Shown in pieces: positions 13,163 through 20,365 of a DNA stretch of 20,365 bases. The notes under the pieces were generated by a model. It was not told where the DNA came from. It made no database searches and saw nothing but the letters and a program-made list of their open reading frames with translations. Source of the DNA: an uncultured Prevotellaceae bacterium (GTDB lineage Bacteria > Bacteroidota > Bacteroidia > Bacteroidales > Muribaculaceae); contig CAJLWM010000040.1 in assembly GCA_905210415.1 (NCBI GenBank), positions 1 through 20,365 of the forward strand, written 5' to 3'. The position numbers were made by a program, and so were the translations under genes. Within the stretch, counting starts at the first letter, position 1, and each line of letters opens with the position of its first letter.

Positions 13163-16090
13163 ATGAAACGTATCACATCATTACTTCTATTCGCAGCTAT
13201 CGCTCTTGCATCAGGTAGCATCTGCGCGCAAAAACAGGCTGTGAAATATGTCGACCCATTTATTGGCACTGGCGGTCACGGACACACCTACCCTGGTGCT
13301 ACAGCTCCATACGGTGCTGTTCAACTTAGCCCCGACACTCGCACTGGCAACTGGGATGCTTGCGGTGGCTATTACTACGACGACAACACAATACAAGGCT
13401 TCTCGCACACCCACCTCAGCGGTACGGGATGTGCCGACTTGGCCGACATTCTGTTTCACCCTGCCACCACACTGGGCACTGCAGGCAATCTATATCAGCC
13501 CACAGCCTTCAGTCACGACAACGAAAAGGCAGTCCCTGGCTACTACAGCGTGACTCTAAACAACGGCATTAAGGCCGAACTTTCTGCCACAACATATTGT
13601 GGCTTGCATCGCTACACCTATCCAGAAGGAAGCAAGCCAAAACTCATCGTGGACATGAAGTGGACTCTTGGCGAAGAAAATATCCACAAAGCCAGCGTGG
13701 AACGAACCGGAGACAATGAGATTGTGGGTATGCGCAACACCAGTGGTTGGGTGGAAAACCAGCGCATATATTTCGTGGCCCAATTCTCTTGCCCAATCAC
13801 CGATTTCAAAGGATATATCGATGACAAGCCAGTTGCCGGCAAAAACATCAAGGGTGGCGATGTGAAAGTTGCTCTATCATTCGCAAAGCGTTCGGTGGTG
13901 GCGAAAGTGGGCATTTCTACCGTGAGCATTCAGAATGCGCGCGAAAACCTTGCCAACGACACCAACACCTCGTTTGATTTCAATAATTTTGCCAAACAGG
14001 CACACTACAATTGGAACAAGGCACTATCAATCATTGATATCACCGACAAGAGCGAAGACAATAAGAAAATCTTCTACACTGCCCTCTACCATTCTATGGT
14101 TGTGCCTAACGTAACAAGCGATGCCAATGGCAAATACCGCACTATCAAAAGCAAATCTTGCTCTTTGAGCGATGGCAATAAGACCTATAGCGCCATCTCT
14201 TTCTGGGATACTTTCCGCGCATGGTTCCCATTCGCTTCGCTCACCAACACCACGTTGCTTAAGGACATTGTGAACTCTTGCCTTATCCACTACGACGTGT
14301 TTGGCGAACTGCCTATCTGGCCTCTATCTAATGGCGAGACCGGTTGTATGATTGGCTACCACTCTGCCGCAGTGATTGCCGAGGCTTACTTGAAGGGCAT
14401 CCGCGGCTTCGACACCGAAAAGGCACTGCAAGCAATGATTGCCACTGCCAACACTCACCGCAAGGGTCTCGACTACTATGTAAAAAACGGATTCATTCCT
14501 CAGAACGTTAAACGCGAATCGGTGTCTTGCCTGCTCGAATATGCCTACGACGATTGGGCTATCGCACAATACGCCAAAGCATTAGGCCGCACCGATGTAT
14601 ACAACGAATACATCCGCCGCTCTCAGCAATACGTCAACGTGTTTGACGGCAGCACCCGCTTCTTCCGCGGAAAGCGCAGCGATGGCAACTGGCAATCGCC
14701 TTTCAACCCATTTGAGGTGGGGCACGCCTACACCGAAGCCACCGCTTGGCAATACCGTTTCTTCGTGCCTCACGACGTGAATGGCATGGTGCAACTTTTT
14801 GGCGGCAAAGAAAAATTTACAGCTGCCCTCGACTCTATCTACACTGCCGAGTCAAAAGAGCCTATCGATCAAGCCGACATCACTGGCTTAATCGGTCAAT
14901 ATGCTCACGGCAACGAGCCAAGCCACCACATCTCTTACCTCTACTCCTACATCGGAGAACCTTGGAAGACCCAAAAACACAATCTGCAAGTGCTCCGCGA
15001 CCTTTACACCACTAAGCCCGACGGACTCTGTGGCAACGAGGACTGCGGCCAGATGTCGGCTTGGTATCTGCTCACAAGTCTCGGTTTCTACTCAGTAAAC
15101 CCAGCCTCTTGCCAATATGTGCTCACCACTCCTCTATTCGAAAAGGCAACTATCACACTCGCCAATGGCAAGCAACTCACCGTGATTGGCGGCGATGCCA
15201 AGGCTACTCCTTACATTGCCAAAGTAGAACTCAACGGCAAGGCTATCGACAAGGCATATATCACCTACGACCAACTCATGCAGGGCGGCACGCTGAAATT
15301 CTATCTCAGCGACAAACCTACCAATTGGGCTTCCGCTCCTGAAGCAGCGCCATACTCTTACACACAAGGCCTTGTGGCATCGGTGCCTTACATCGCAAAC
15401 GACCTCTACCTATTCGACGGATATGTGACTGCCGAAATCGGCACTGCCACCCCTGGCGCCACCATTCGCTACACCACCAATGGTGAAGAACCTGATGAAA
15501 CTTCGGCTATCTACACTGGTCCTTTGCGACTTGTCAGCACCACCCTTATTAAAGCCAAGGCATTCCGCGAAGGCTACGAGCCAAGCACTACGATGAAAAT
15601 CCAAGCTACAAAGGCTGAATATGCCAAGGGCATCGAGATGACCAACGAGCAAAAGGCTGCACTCACAAATGGCGTGGAATATAGCTACTACGAAGGTCCT
15701 TTCTCAAAGGTGGCCGACATCATTGGCCAGCCTACCAAGACGGGCATTATGCCAGAACCATCGATCAACGGCCCTCGTCAGCCCGACCATTTCGCATTTG
15801 TGTTTACTGGATACATCGATGTGCCAGAAACTGGCATCTACACATTCGCCACAGTGAGCGACGACGGCAGCGTGCTGCTCATCAACGACAATCTTGTGGT
15901 GGACAACGACGATAGCCATGCCGCTGTTCAAGCCTCTGGCATGGTGGCCCTGCAAAAGGGCCTTCACCGCTATACTATCAAGTATTTTGAAGACTATGAG
16001 GGCGAATCGTTTGCTTGGGCATGGAAGTTGCCAAGCAGCAAGACCTTCACTGCCATCCCAGCAAAAGCACTCTTCTATCTCAAAACGTAA
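13163..16090 (+). CDS. GH92 exo-alpha-mannosidase with CHB_HEX-like and PA14 domains
   Basis: A 975-residue secreted enzyme with a signal peptide cut after residue 22 (SICA), not a lipoprotein. GH92 enzymes remove terminal alpha-mannose with inversion and calcium dependence. The family motifs are YVDPFIGTGGHGHTYPGATA, QLSPDTRTGNWDACGGYYY, GFSHTHLSGTGC, ISFWDTFRAWFP, GNEPSHH with the expected general acid Glu585, and GNEDCGQMSAWY with Glu626-Asp627. Glutamate rather than glutamine at 585 fits ordinary mannosidase action and not direct mannose-phosphate-mannose cleavage. Residues 753-830 look like a CHB_HEX_C-type beta domain (GATIRYTTNGEEP). Residues 837-972 form a PA14 domain, probably carbohydrate binding. 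These extra domains are not present in the shorter GH92 proteins. It lies 15 bases after the ROK gene. Confidence 0.96.
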   Translation: MKRITSLLLFAAIALASGSICAQKQAVKYVDPFIGTGGHGHTYPGATAPYGAVQLSPDTRTGNWDACGGYYYDDNTIQGFSHTHLSGTGCADLADILFHPATTLGTAGNLYQPTAFSHDNEKAVPGYYSVTLNNGIKAELSATTYCGLHRYTYPEGSKPKLIVDMKWTLGEENIHKASVERTGDNEIVGMRNTSGWVENQRIYFVAQFSCPITDFKGYIDDKPVAGKNIKGGDVKVALSFAKRSVVAKVGISTVSIQNARENLANDTNTSFDFNNFAKQAHYNWNKALSIIDITDKSEDNKKIFYTALYHSMVVPNVTSDANGKYRTIKSKSCSLSDGNKTYSAISFWDTFRAWFPFASLTNTTLLKDIVNSCLIHYDVFGELPIWPLSNGETGCMIGYHSAAVIAEAYLKGIRGFDTEKALQAMIATANTHRKGLDYYVKNGFIPQNVKRESVSCLLEYAYDDWAIAQYAKALGRTDVYNEYIRRSQQYVNVFDGSTRFFRGKRSDGNWQSPFNPFEVGHAYTEATAWQYRFFVPHDVNGMVQLFGGKEKFTAALDSIYTAESKEPIDQADITGLIGQYAHGNEPSHHISYLYSYIGEPWKTQKHNLQVLRDLYTTKPDGLCGNEDCGQMSAWYLLTSLGFYSVNPASCQYVLTTPLFEKATITLANGKQLTVIGGDAKATPYIAKVELNGKAIDKAYITYDQLMQGGTLKFYLSDKPTNWASAPEAAPYSYTQGLVASVPYIANDLYLFDGYVTAEIGTATPGATIRYTTNGEEPDETSAIYTGPLRLVSTTLIKAKAFREGYEPSTTMKIQATKAEYAKGIEMTNEQKAALTNGVEYSYYEGPFSKVADIIGQPTKTGIMPEPSINGPRQPDHFAFVFTGYIDVPETGIYTFATVSDDGSVLLINDNLVVDNDDSHAAVQASGMVALQKGLHRYTIKYFEDYEGESFAWAWKLPSSKTFTAIPAKALFYLKT

Positions 16091-16113
16091 CAAACTAAAA
16101 AAATATATCATAT

Positions 16114-17742
16114 ATGAACGTTTTCGGTAATCACATCACAAAGATGATTTTTGCGCTATCAGTAGCAGCGGTGGGGGGCATCGCCGATGCCAACGCACAA
16201 AGCCGTGGCAACGATAGCATCTACAAAATCCCTTACAAAGACACTTATGTGAAAGAGGCTTTGGTGGCAGAAAACTCCTACCGCACTGCCAAACCTCAAA
16301 GCATAGCCTTGCCTATGGACTACGAAAAGGCAAAGCAAGTGTTGCCTATGCCTATCTGGGAGGGACATAACGACGAAGTGAATATGTATTGGAGCGCATG
16401 GAAGATTGGCGTGAAAAACATCTGCAATCCTCAGCCAGGATCGGGCTTTGTTTCGCCATATATCGACACTGCCTACAACGGCAACATCTTCATGTGGGAC
16501 TCTTCGTTTATCCTCATGTTCTCGCGATATGGCGCCCGCTTCTTTGATTTTCAGGCTACGCTCAACAACTTCTACGCCAAGCAGCACCCCGACGGATTTA
16601 TCTGCCGCGAGATTCACGCCGATGGCTCTGACTGCTTTGAGCGCTACGACCCTGTGAGCACCGGTCCTAACCTGATTCCTTGGTGCGAATTGGTTTACTA
16701 TCAGCAATTCGGCGACATGAACCGTCTGCACAAGGCATTCCCTGCGCTTGTGGCTTACTACAAGTGGCTCCGCTTCAACCACACTTGGCGCAATGGCACC
16801 TACTGGTCAAGCGGTTGGGGCACCGGCATGGACAATATGCCTCGCGTGAAGAAGGAATACAACCCTATCTTTAGCCACGGCCACATGATTTGGCTCGACA
16901 CCAATTTGCAACAATATATGACTGCTTATCAGTTGCTGCAAATAGGCTTCTACATCGAGCGTTGGCAAGAAATCGAGGATTTTGAAGACGAGGCTAAGAT
17001 GCTGAAGAAATATATCCAAGAAAATCTTTGGGACGAAAAGACCGGCTTCCTTTACGACCAATATGCCGACGGTTCGCTCTGCACCACCAAGGGCATCAGC
17101 GCTTTCTGGGCTTTGCAGACCGACATCCTCACCGACCAACAGACCAAGCGCCTAATCGCTCACCTCAGCGACCCTAAGGAGTTTAAGCGCCCTGGCATGG
17201 TGCCTTCTATCAGCGCCGACAGCCCAAAATACAACGAAAACGGACGCTACTGGCAAGGTGGCATCTGGCCTGGCACCAACTATATGGTGATCGACGGCCT
17301 GTGGAAGAAAGGCTACAAGAAAGAGGCTCGCGAAATAGCGCTCAACCACTATCACCAAGTGTTTGAGGTGTGGAAAAAGACTGGCACTTTCTTTGAATAC
17401 TACGCTCCAGAGAGCATGAATCCAGGATTTATGGCTCGAAAAGACTTCATCGGTTGGACAGGTCTGGCCCCTATCGCCGAGTTCCTCGAATTCATCATTG
17501 GCATTCGCGCCGACTATCCTGAGAACACCATCACTTGGGACCTCAACCTCACCGAAGCCAACGGCGTGGAGCGCTATCCATTCGGCCCTAATGGCAACAT
17601 CACCATGAAGGCAGCCAAGCGCGCCAACGCCACCGCCGAACCACGCATCACCATTGATAGCAACGTGGCTTTCACCCTCAAGGTGTATTACGGCAGCAAG
17701 ACTAAGACTATCAACGTAGAACCTGGTAATAAAACTTATTAA
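16114..17742 (+). CDS. GH63/MGH1-like (alpha/alpha)6-barrel glycosidase
   Basis: A 542-residue exported protein with a signal peptide ending near residue 29 (ADANA). An internal ATG at 16144 would give a shorter signal and is possible. The core has motifs of the GH63/mannosylglycerate-hydrolase-like group: NIFMWDSSFILMFSRYG, HPDGFICREIHADG, WSSGWGTGMDNMPR with the likely general acid Asp240, SAFWALQTDIL, YWQGGIWPGTNYMVIDGL, FFEYYAPESMNP with the likely base Glu428, and DFIGWTGLAPIAEF. Family members cleave alpha-glucosidic or alpha-mannosidic bonds by inversion. In this locus it could remove alpha-glucose caps or alpha-mannosyl groups attached to a small acid or alcohol. It lies 23 bases after the GH92 gene and 2 bases before the phosphoesterase gene. 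The superfamily call is firm; specificity is open. Confidence 0.82.
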   Translation: MNVFGNHITKMIFALSVAAVGGIADANAQSRGNDSIYKIPYKDTYVKEALVAENSYRTAKPQSIALPMDYEKAKQVLPMPIWEGHNDEVNMYWSAWKIGVKNICNPQPGSGFVSPYIDTAYNGNIFMWDSSFILMFSRYGARFFDFQATLNNFYAKQHPDGFICREIHADGSDCFERYDPVSTGPNLIPWCELVYYQQFGDMNRLHKAFPALVAYYKWLRFNHTWRNGTYWSSGWGTGMDNMPRVKKEYNPIFSHGHMIWLDTNLQQYMTAYQLLQIGFYIERWQEIEDFEDEAKMLKKYIQENLWDEKTGFLYDQYADGSLCTTKGISAFWALQTDILTDQQTKRLIAHLSDPKEFKRPGMVPSISADSPKYNENGRYWQGGIWPGTNYMVIDGLWKKGYKKEAREIALNHYHQVFEVWKKTGTFFEYYAPESMNPGFMARKDFIGWTGLAPIAEFLEFIIGIRADYPENTITWDLNLTEANGVERYPFGPNGNITMKAAKRANATAEPRITIDSNVAFTLKVYYGSKTKTINVEPGNKTY

Positions 17743-17744
17743 TC

Positions 17745-19202
17745 ATGAATATCTTACGCAAAGCATTCCTATTTGCAGCCATCGCTATAGCTACCGCAGT
17801 TTCGGCACAAAGCACCAAGCGCATGGCTTTCGACAGCAATCACGAATTTAAGATTGCTCAATTCACCGACATTCACTGGTGCGACGACAGCATCGCCAAG
17901 TGCGAAAAGACCCTTGCTTCTATGCAGGCGGTTATCGACACAGAGAAGCCCGACCTTATCATCATCACCGGCGACGTGATCACTGATCACCCTGCCGTGA
18001 AGGGTTGGAAAAGCATCATCAATTTCTTCCACAAGCAAGGCATTCCTTATGCCGTGACTATGGGCAACCACGATGCCGAATTTCTCAGCAAAGACTCTAT
18101 CTACACTATGCTCACCGACGACCCTGTGTATGTGGGCGTGCGTGGCAACCAAGTGAGCGGTTATGGCAACATGACCATCTCGCTCTATGCCTCTGACGGC
18201 AGCGACAAGGTGAACGGTGTGATCTATCTCATCGACTCTAACGACTATCCTAAGGACAACCTCTTCGGCAAATACGATTGGATTCACTTCGACCAAATAG
18301 AATGGTACCGCCGCGAGAGCGACCGCTTCACAGCTAAAAACGGCGGCAAACCCGTGCCTTCGCTCGCCTATTTCCACATTCCTCTCATGGAGTATGCGCA
18401 AGTAGTGGGCAAACCAGACACTTTCGGCAATCCTTGCGAGGGCATTGGTTCGGGTGGCGTAAACTCTGGCATGTTTGCATCGATTCTCGATAAAGGCGAC
18501 ATCATGGGCGTTTTCGCTGGTCACGACCACGTTGACGACTACATCGGCATTCGCTCCGACGTGGCTTTGGCTTTCGGCCGAAACAGCGGTTGGAACGCCT
18601 ACGGATTCTTCGAACGCGGCGGCCGCATCGTGGTTATGAAGGAGGGCAAACGCCAATTCGACACTTGGATCACCACAGCTAAGGGCAAAGAAGCGGTCTA
18701 CCACTTCCCTTCTGGCATCACTTCTATCGAGGAAAACGGCGAATACCTCAAGGCAAGCAACGTGAAACCCAAGAAAAACGGCGTGGCTTATACCTACTAC
18801 GAGGGAGCTATCAAGAGCTGCAAGGAAGTTGACGGCCTCAAGCCACTTAAGAAAGGCACTATGGCTAACTTCATCATCGACCAAGCGCCTGTTGAAGACC
18901 ACTATGCATACGACTTCAACACTCTGTTCTTGGCTCCTGAGAAAGCTGTGTATAAATTCCGCTTGCGCAGCGACGACGGCGCTAAGCTCTACATCGACGG
19001 CAAATTGGTGATCGACAACGACGGCAGCCACAGCGCAAACTTCGTGGTTGGCAAGGTGGCGCTCGAGGCTGGTTATCACCACATGTATATCCGCTACTTC
19101 GAAGACTATATGGGTCAGGAATTGAAGCTCCGCTTCCAGACTCCTAACATCTTCGAACGCCCTGTGAGCGACGACATGCTTTTCTTGCCTACCGAGAAAT
19201 AA
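17745..19202 (+). CDS. Secreted calcineurin-like phosphoesterase (Dcr2-like) with PA14 domain
   Basis: A 485-residue secreted protein with a signal peptide of about 21 residues (VSAQ). The metallophosphoesterase blocks are complete: FTDIH (Asp42, His44), TGDVITD (Asp77), MGNHD (Asn108, His109), YFHIPL (His211) and AGHDHVDDY (His260, His262), so a two-metal site is intact. The layout resembles the Dcr2/purple-acid-phosphatase-29-like group. Residues 346-483 form a PA14 domain sharing YYEG, SDDG, DND-SH and YFEDY with the PA14 domain of the GH92 protein. This suggests both enzymes act on, or are held to, the same polymer. It starts 2 bases after the glycosidase stop, so translation is probably coupled. 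The expected reaction is removal of phosphate from a glycan or its breakdown products. Confidence 0.92.
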   Translation: MNILRKAFLFAAIAIATAVSAQSTKRMAFDSNHEFKIAQFTDIHWCDDSIAKCEKTLASMQAVIDTEKPDLIIITGDVITDHPAVKGWKSIINFFHKQGIPYAVTMGNHDAEFLSKDSIYTMLTDDPVYVGVRGNQVSGYGNMTISLYASDGSDKVNGVIYLIDSNDYPKDNLFGKYDWIHFDQIEWYRRESDRFTAKNGGKPVPSLAYFHIPLMEYAQVVGKPDTFGNPCEGIGSGGVNSGMFASILDKGDIMGVFAGHDHVDDYIGIRSDVALAFGRNSGWNAYGFFERGGRIVVMKEGKRQFDTWITTAKGKEAVYHFPSGITSIEENGEYLKASNVKPKKNGVAYTYYEGAIKSCKEVDGLKPLKKGTMANFIIDQAPVEDHYAYDFNTLFLAPEKAVYKFRLRSDDGAKLYIDGKLVIDNDGSHSANFVVGKVALEAGYHHMYIRYFEDYMGQELKLRFQTPNIFERPVSDDMLFLPTEK

Positions 19203-19232
19203 TCAACAAAAAACTACAAAAACGCATTATAA

Positions 19233-20365
19233 ATGAAACGATTAAGTATTTTCACTGCTCTATCGGCACTGGCTATCACCTTTGGCGCTCACGCTGCCGA
19301 AGCCAAGTTCCCAGTGCTGCTGCACTCACACAACGATTACACTCGCACTATGCCTTTCTACGAGGCTTATTCGCAACACATCTTCTCCATCGAGTGTGAT
19401 ATGTTTTATAAAGGCGGAAAATTCCTTGTTGGCCACGACTTAGAGGACCTAAAGGACGATGTGACTTTCGACCGCCTATACCTCGAACCACTTATCAACG
19501 TCTACCGCTTGAACAGCGGCAAGCCGTATGCCGGCTCCGACGCTGGCATCCAGCTGATGGTGGAAATCAAGTCGAACAACACCGACGCCTATATGAAGGC
19601 TTTTGTGGCTAAGGTGAAAAAGCGCCCTGAGATTTTCGATCCTAAGGTCAATCCTAACGCATGCCGCATAGTTGTCACCGGCGAGTTTGAACCATCTGCC
19701 GACAAATTTACACAATACCCGGAATATATCACTTTCGACGGCGACATCAACACCAATTACACTCCTGAGCAACTCAAGCGCGTGGCTATGTTCAGCGTCA
19801 ACTTCGGCGCCTACAGCATCTGGAATGGCAAGGGCACGCTCCTCGTCTCTGAGCACAAGGCTGTGCAAGGCCTCATCGACAAGGCTCACAGCATGGGCAA
19901 ACCTATCCGCTTCTGGGGCGCTCCTGAGGGCTTGACTGCGTGGAACACCTTCCTCACTATGGGCGTTGATTACATCAACACCGACACACCTGCTCAATGC
20001 GCCGAATTCTTCAGCAATTGGGGAGCTAAAAACTATGTGATTGGCGCTAATGCTAAAGCAAATGCCGACCACAAGGTGATTCTCAACGACCGTCTCGACA
20101 AAATCACTCGCAACTTCAGCGGCTTCCAAGACGATAAGATGCAACTCGCCGAGCGTCAACCAATCTACACTCCTACCTACCTCAACGACGGTGCCGACAA
20201 GCCTGTGAAAAACGTTATCCTGCTTATCGGCGACGGTATGGGACTGACTCAGTTGGTGGCTACCGACCGCGTGAACAACGGCTTGACCATGTTTATGATG
20301 AAGCACTTCGGCATCTCGCAGACTTCTTCTAAAGACGCATTCACCACCGACTCGGCTGCCGGTGG
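19233..20365 (+). CDS. GDPD/PI-PLC-like domain fused to alkaline phosphatase (partial)
   Basis: The frame is open from the ATG at 19233 to the window end (377 codons), so the C-terminus is missing. A signal peptide ends near residue 22 (GAHA). Residues 28-285 look like a glycerophosphodiesterase/PI-PLC-type barrel: HSHNDY (His31, His33), IECDMFY (Glu54, Asp56), VGHD (His68), LMVEIKS and INTDTP. From about residue 327 an alkaline phosphatase domain begins with VKNVILLIGDGMG (metal-binding Asp334) and reaches TTDSAAG with the nucleophile Ser374. A two-step role is natural: the first domain opens a phosphodiester and the second releases phosphate. It lies 30 bases after the phosphoesterase gene and belongs to the same transcript. 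Similar two-domain proteins exist in Bacteroidetes, but I know of no defined substrate. Confidence 0.88.
   Translation, partial: MKRLSIFTALSALAITFGAHAAEAKFPVLLHSHNDYTRTMPFYEAYSQHIFSIECDMFYKGGKFLVGHDLEDLKDDVTFDRLYLEPLINVYRLNSGKPYAGSDAGIQLMVEIKSNNTDAYMKAFVAKVKKRPEIFDPKVNPNACRIVVTGEFEPSADKFTQYPEYITFDGDINTNYTPEQLKRVAMFSVNFGAYSIWNGKGTLLVSEHKAVQGLIDKAHSMGKPIRFWGAPEGLTAWNTFLTMGVDYINTDTPAQCAEFFSNWGAKNYVIGANAKANADHKVILNDRLDKITRNFSGFQDDKMQLAERQPIYTPTYLNDGADKPVKNVILLIGDGMGLTQLVATDRVNNGLTMFMMKHFGISQTSSKDAFTTDSAAG

Noticed and set aside
14905..14925. Idea that the GH92 protein is a mannose-phosphate-mannose uncapping enzyme
   Set aside because: Known enzymes of that type have glutamine at the general-acid position; here the codon GAG gives glutamate (Glu585).
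17769..19082. Long minus-strand open frame of 437 codons
   Set aside because: It lies wholly antisense to the metallophosphoesterase gene, which has complete motifs. The translation is rich in Val, Ala and His with no domain, as expected for a shadow frame.
19476..20306. Minus-strand open frame of 276 codons
   Set aside because: It is antisense to the GDPD-like/alkaline phosphatase fusion.

Overview
The window looks like chromosomal DNA of a gut-type member of the Bacteroidales; Muribaculaceae or Prevotellaceae are my best guesses from overall flavour, not from a marker gene. The evidence is a SusC/SusD pair heading a polysaccharide utilisation locus (PUL), Bacteroidetes-type promoters (TTTG, a spacer of about 19-22 bases, then TAnnTTTG), AT-rich leaders mostly without Shine-Dalgarno sequences, and many secreted or lipoprotein signal peptides. 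No rRNA, tRNA, CRISPR array, transposase or integrase is visible.

Left part (1-6093) is a housekeeping mosaic. It holds a YjbR/MmcQ-like protein (minus strand), an aldose 1-epimerase-like protein (plus), and then four minus-strand genes: a CobW/COG0523 metallochaperone GTPase with a very His/Asp/Glu-rich loop, a P-loop kinase fused to a CYTH-like domain (TTD14-like), a META/HslJ-like lipoprotein and an EamA permease. A 34-residue membrane miniprotein at 5989-6093 (minus), with a good Shine-Dalgarno and a candidate promoter, lies next to the PUL. Two related copies of a roughly 100-base non-coding element with a nested hairpin lie at 1-100 and 5876-5975. Both sit in the same orientation directly at the 3' end of a minus-strand gene. 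The second copy abuts a 49-base palindrome.

Right part (about 6210-20365) is a PUL on the plus strand. It starts with a regulatory region carrying two TGTTAA palindromes and a TAnnTTTG element, then susC, susD and a strong intrinsic terminator. A tightly packed gene train follows, with gaps of 2-30 bases: an EEP-family phosphoesterase lipoprotein, a ROK sugar kinase, a GH92 alpha-mannosidase with CHB_HEX-like and PA14 domains, a GH63/MGH1-like glycosidase, a calcineurin-like phosphoesterase with its own PA14 domain, and a GDPD/PI-PLC-like plus alkaline phosphatase fusion cut off by the window end.

Taken together, the locus encodes outer-membrane capture (SusCD), periplasmic or surface trimming of alpha-linked mannose (and perhaps glucose) and intracellular sugar phosphorylation (ROK). 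It also encodes three separate phosphoesterase proteins carrying four phosphoesterase-type domains. The most interesting inference is that the target is a phosphorylated or phosphodiester-linked mannose glycan, such as phosphomannan, a GPI-type glycan or another phosphoglycan. The sequence alone does not prove this. No PUL regulator gene is visible, and the locus continues past the right edge.
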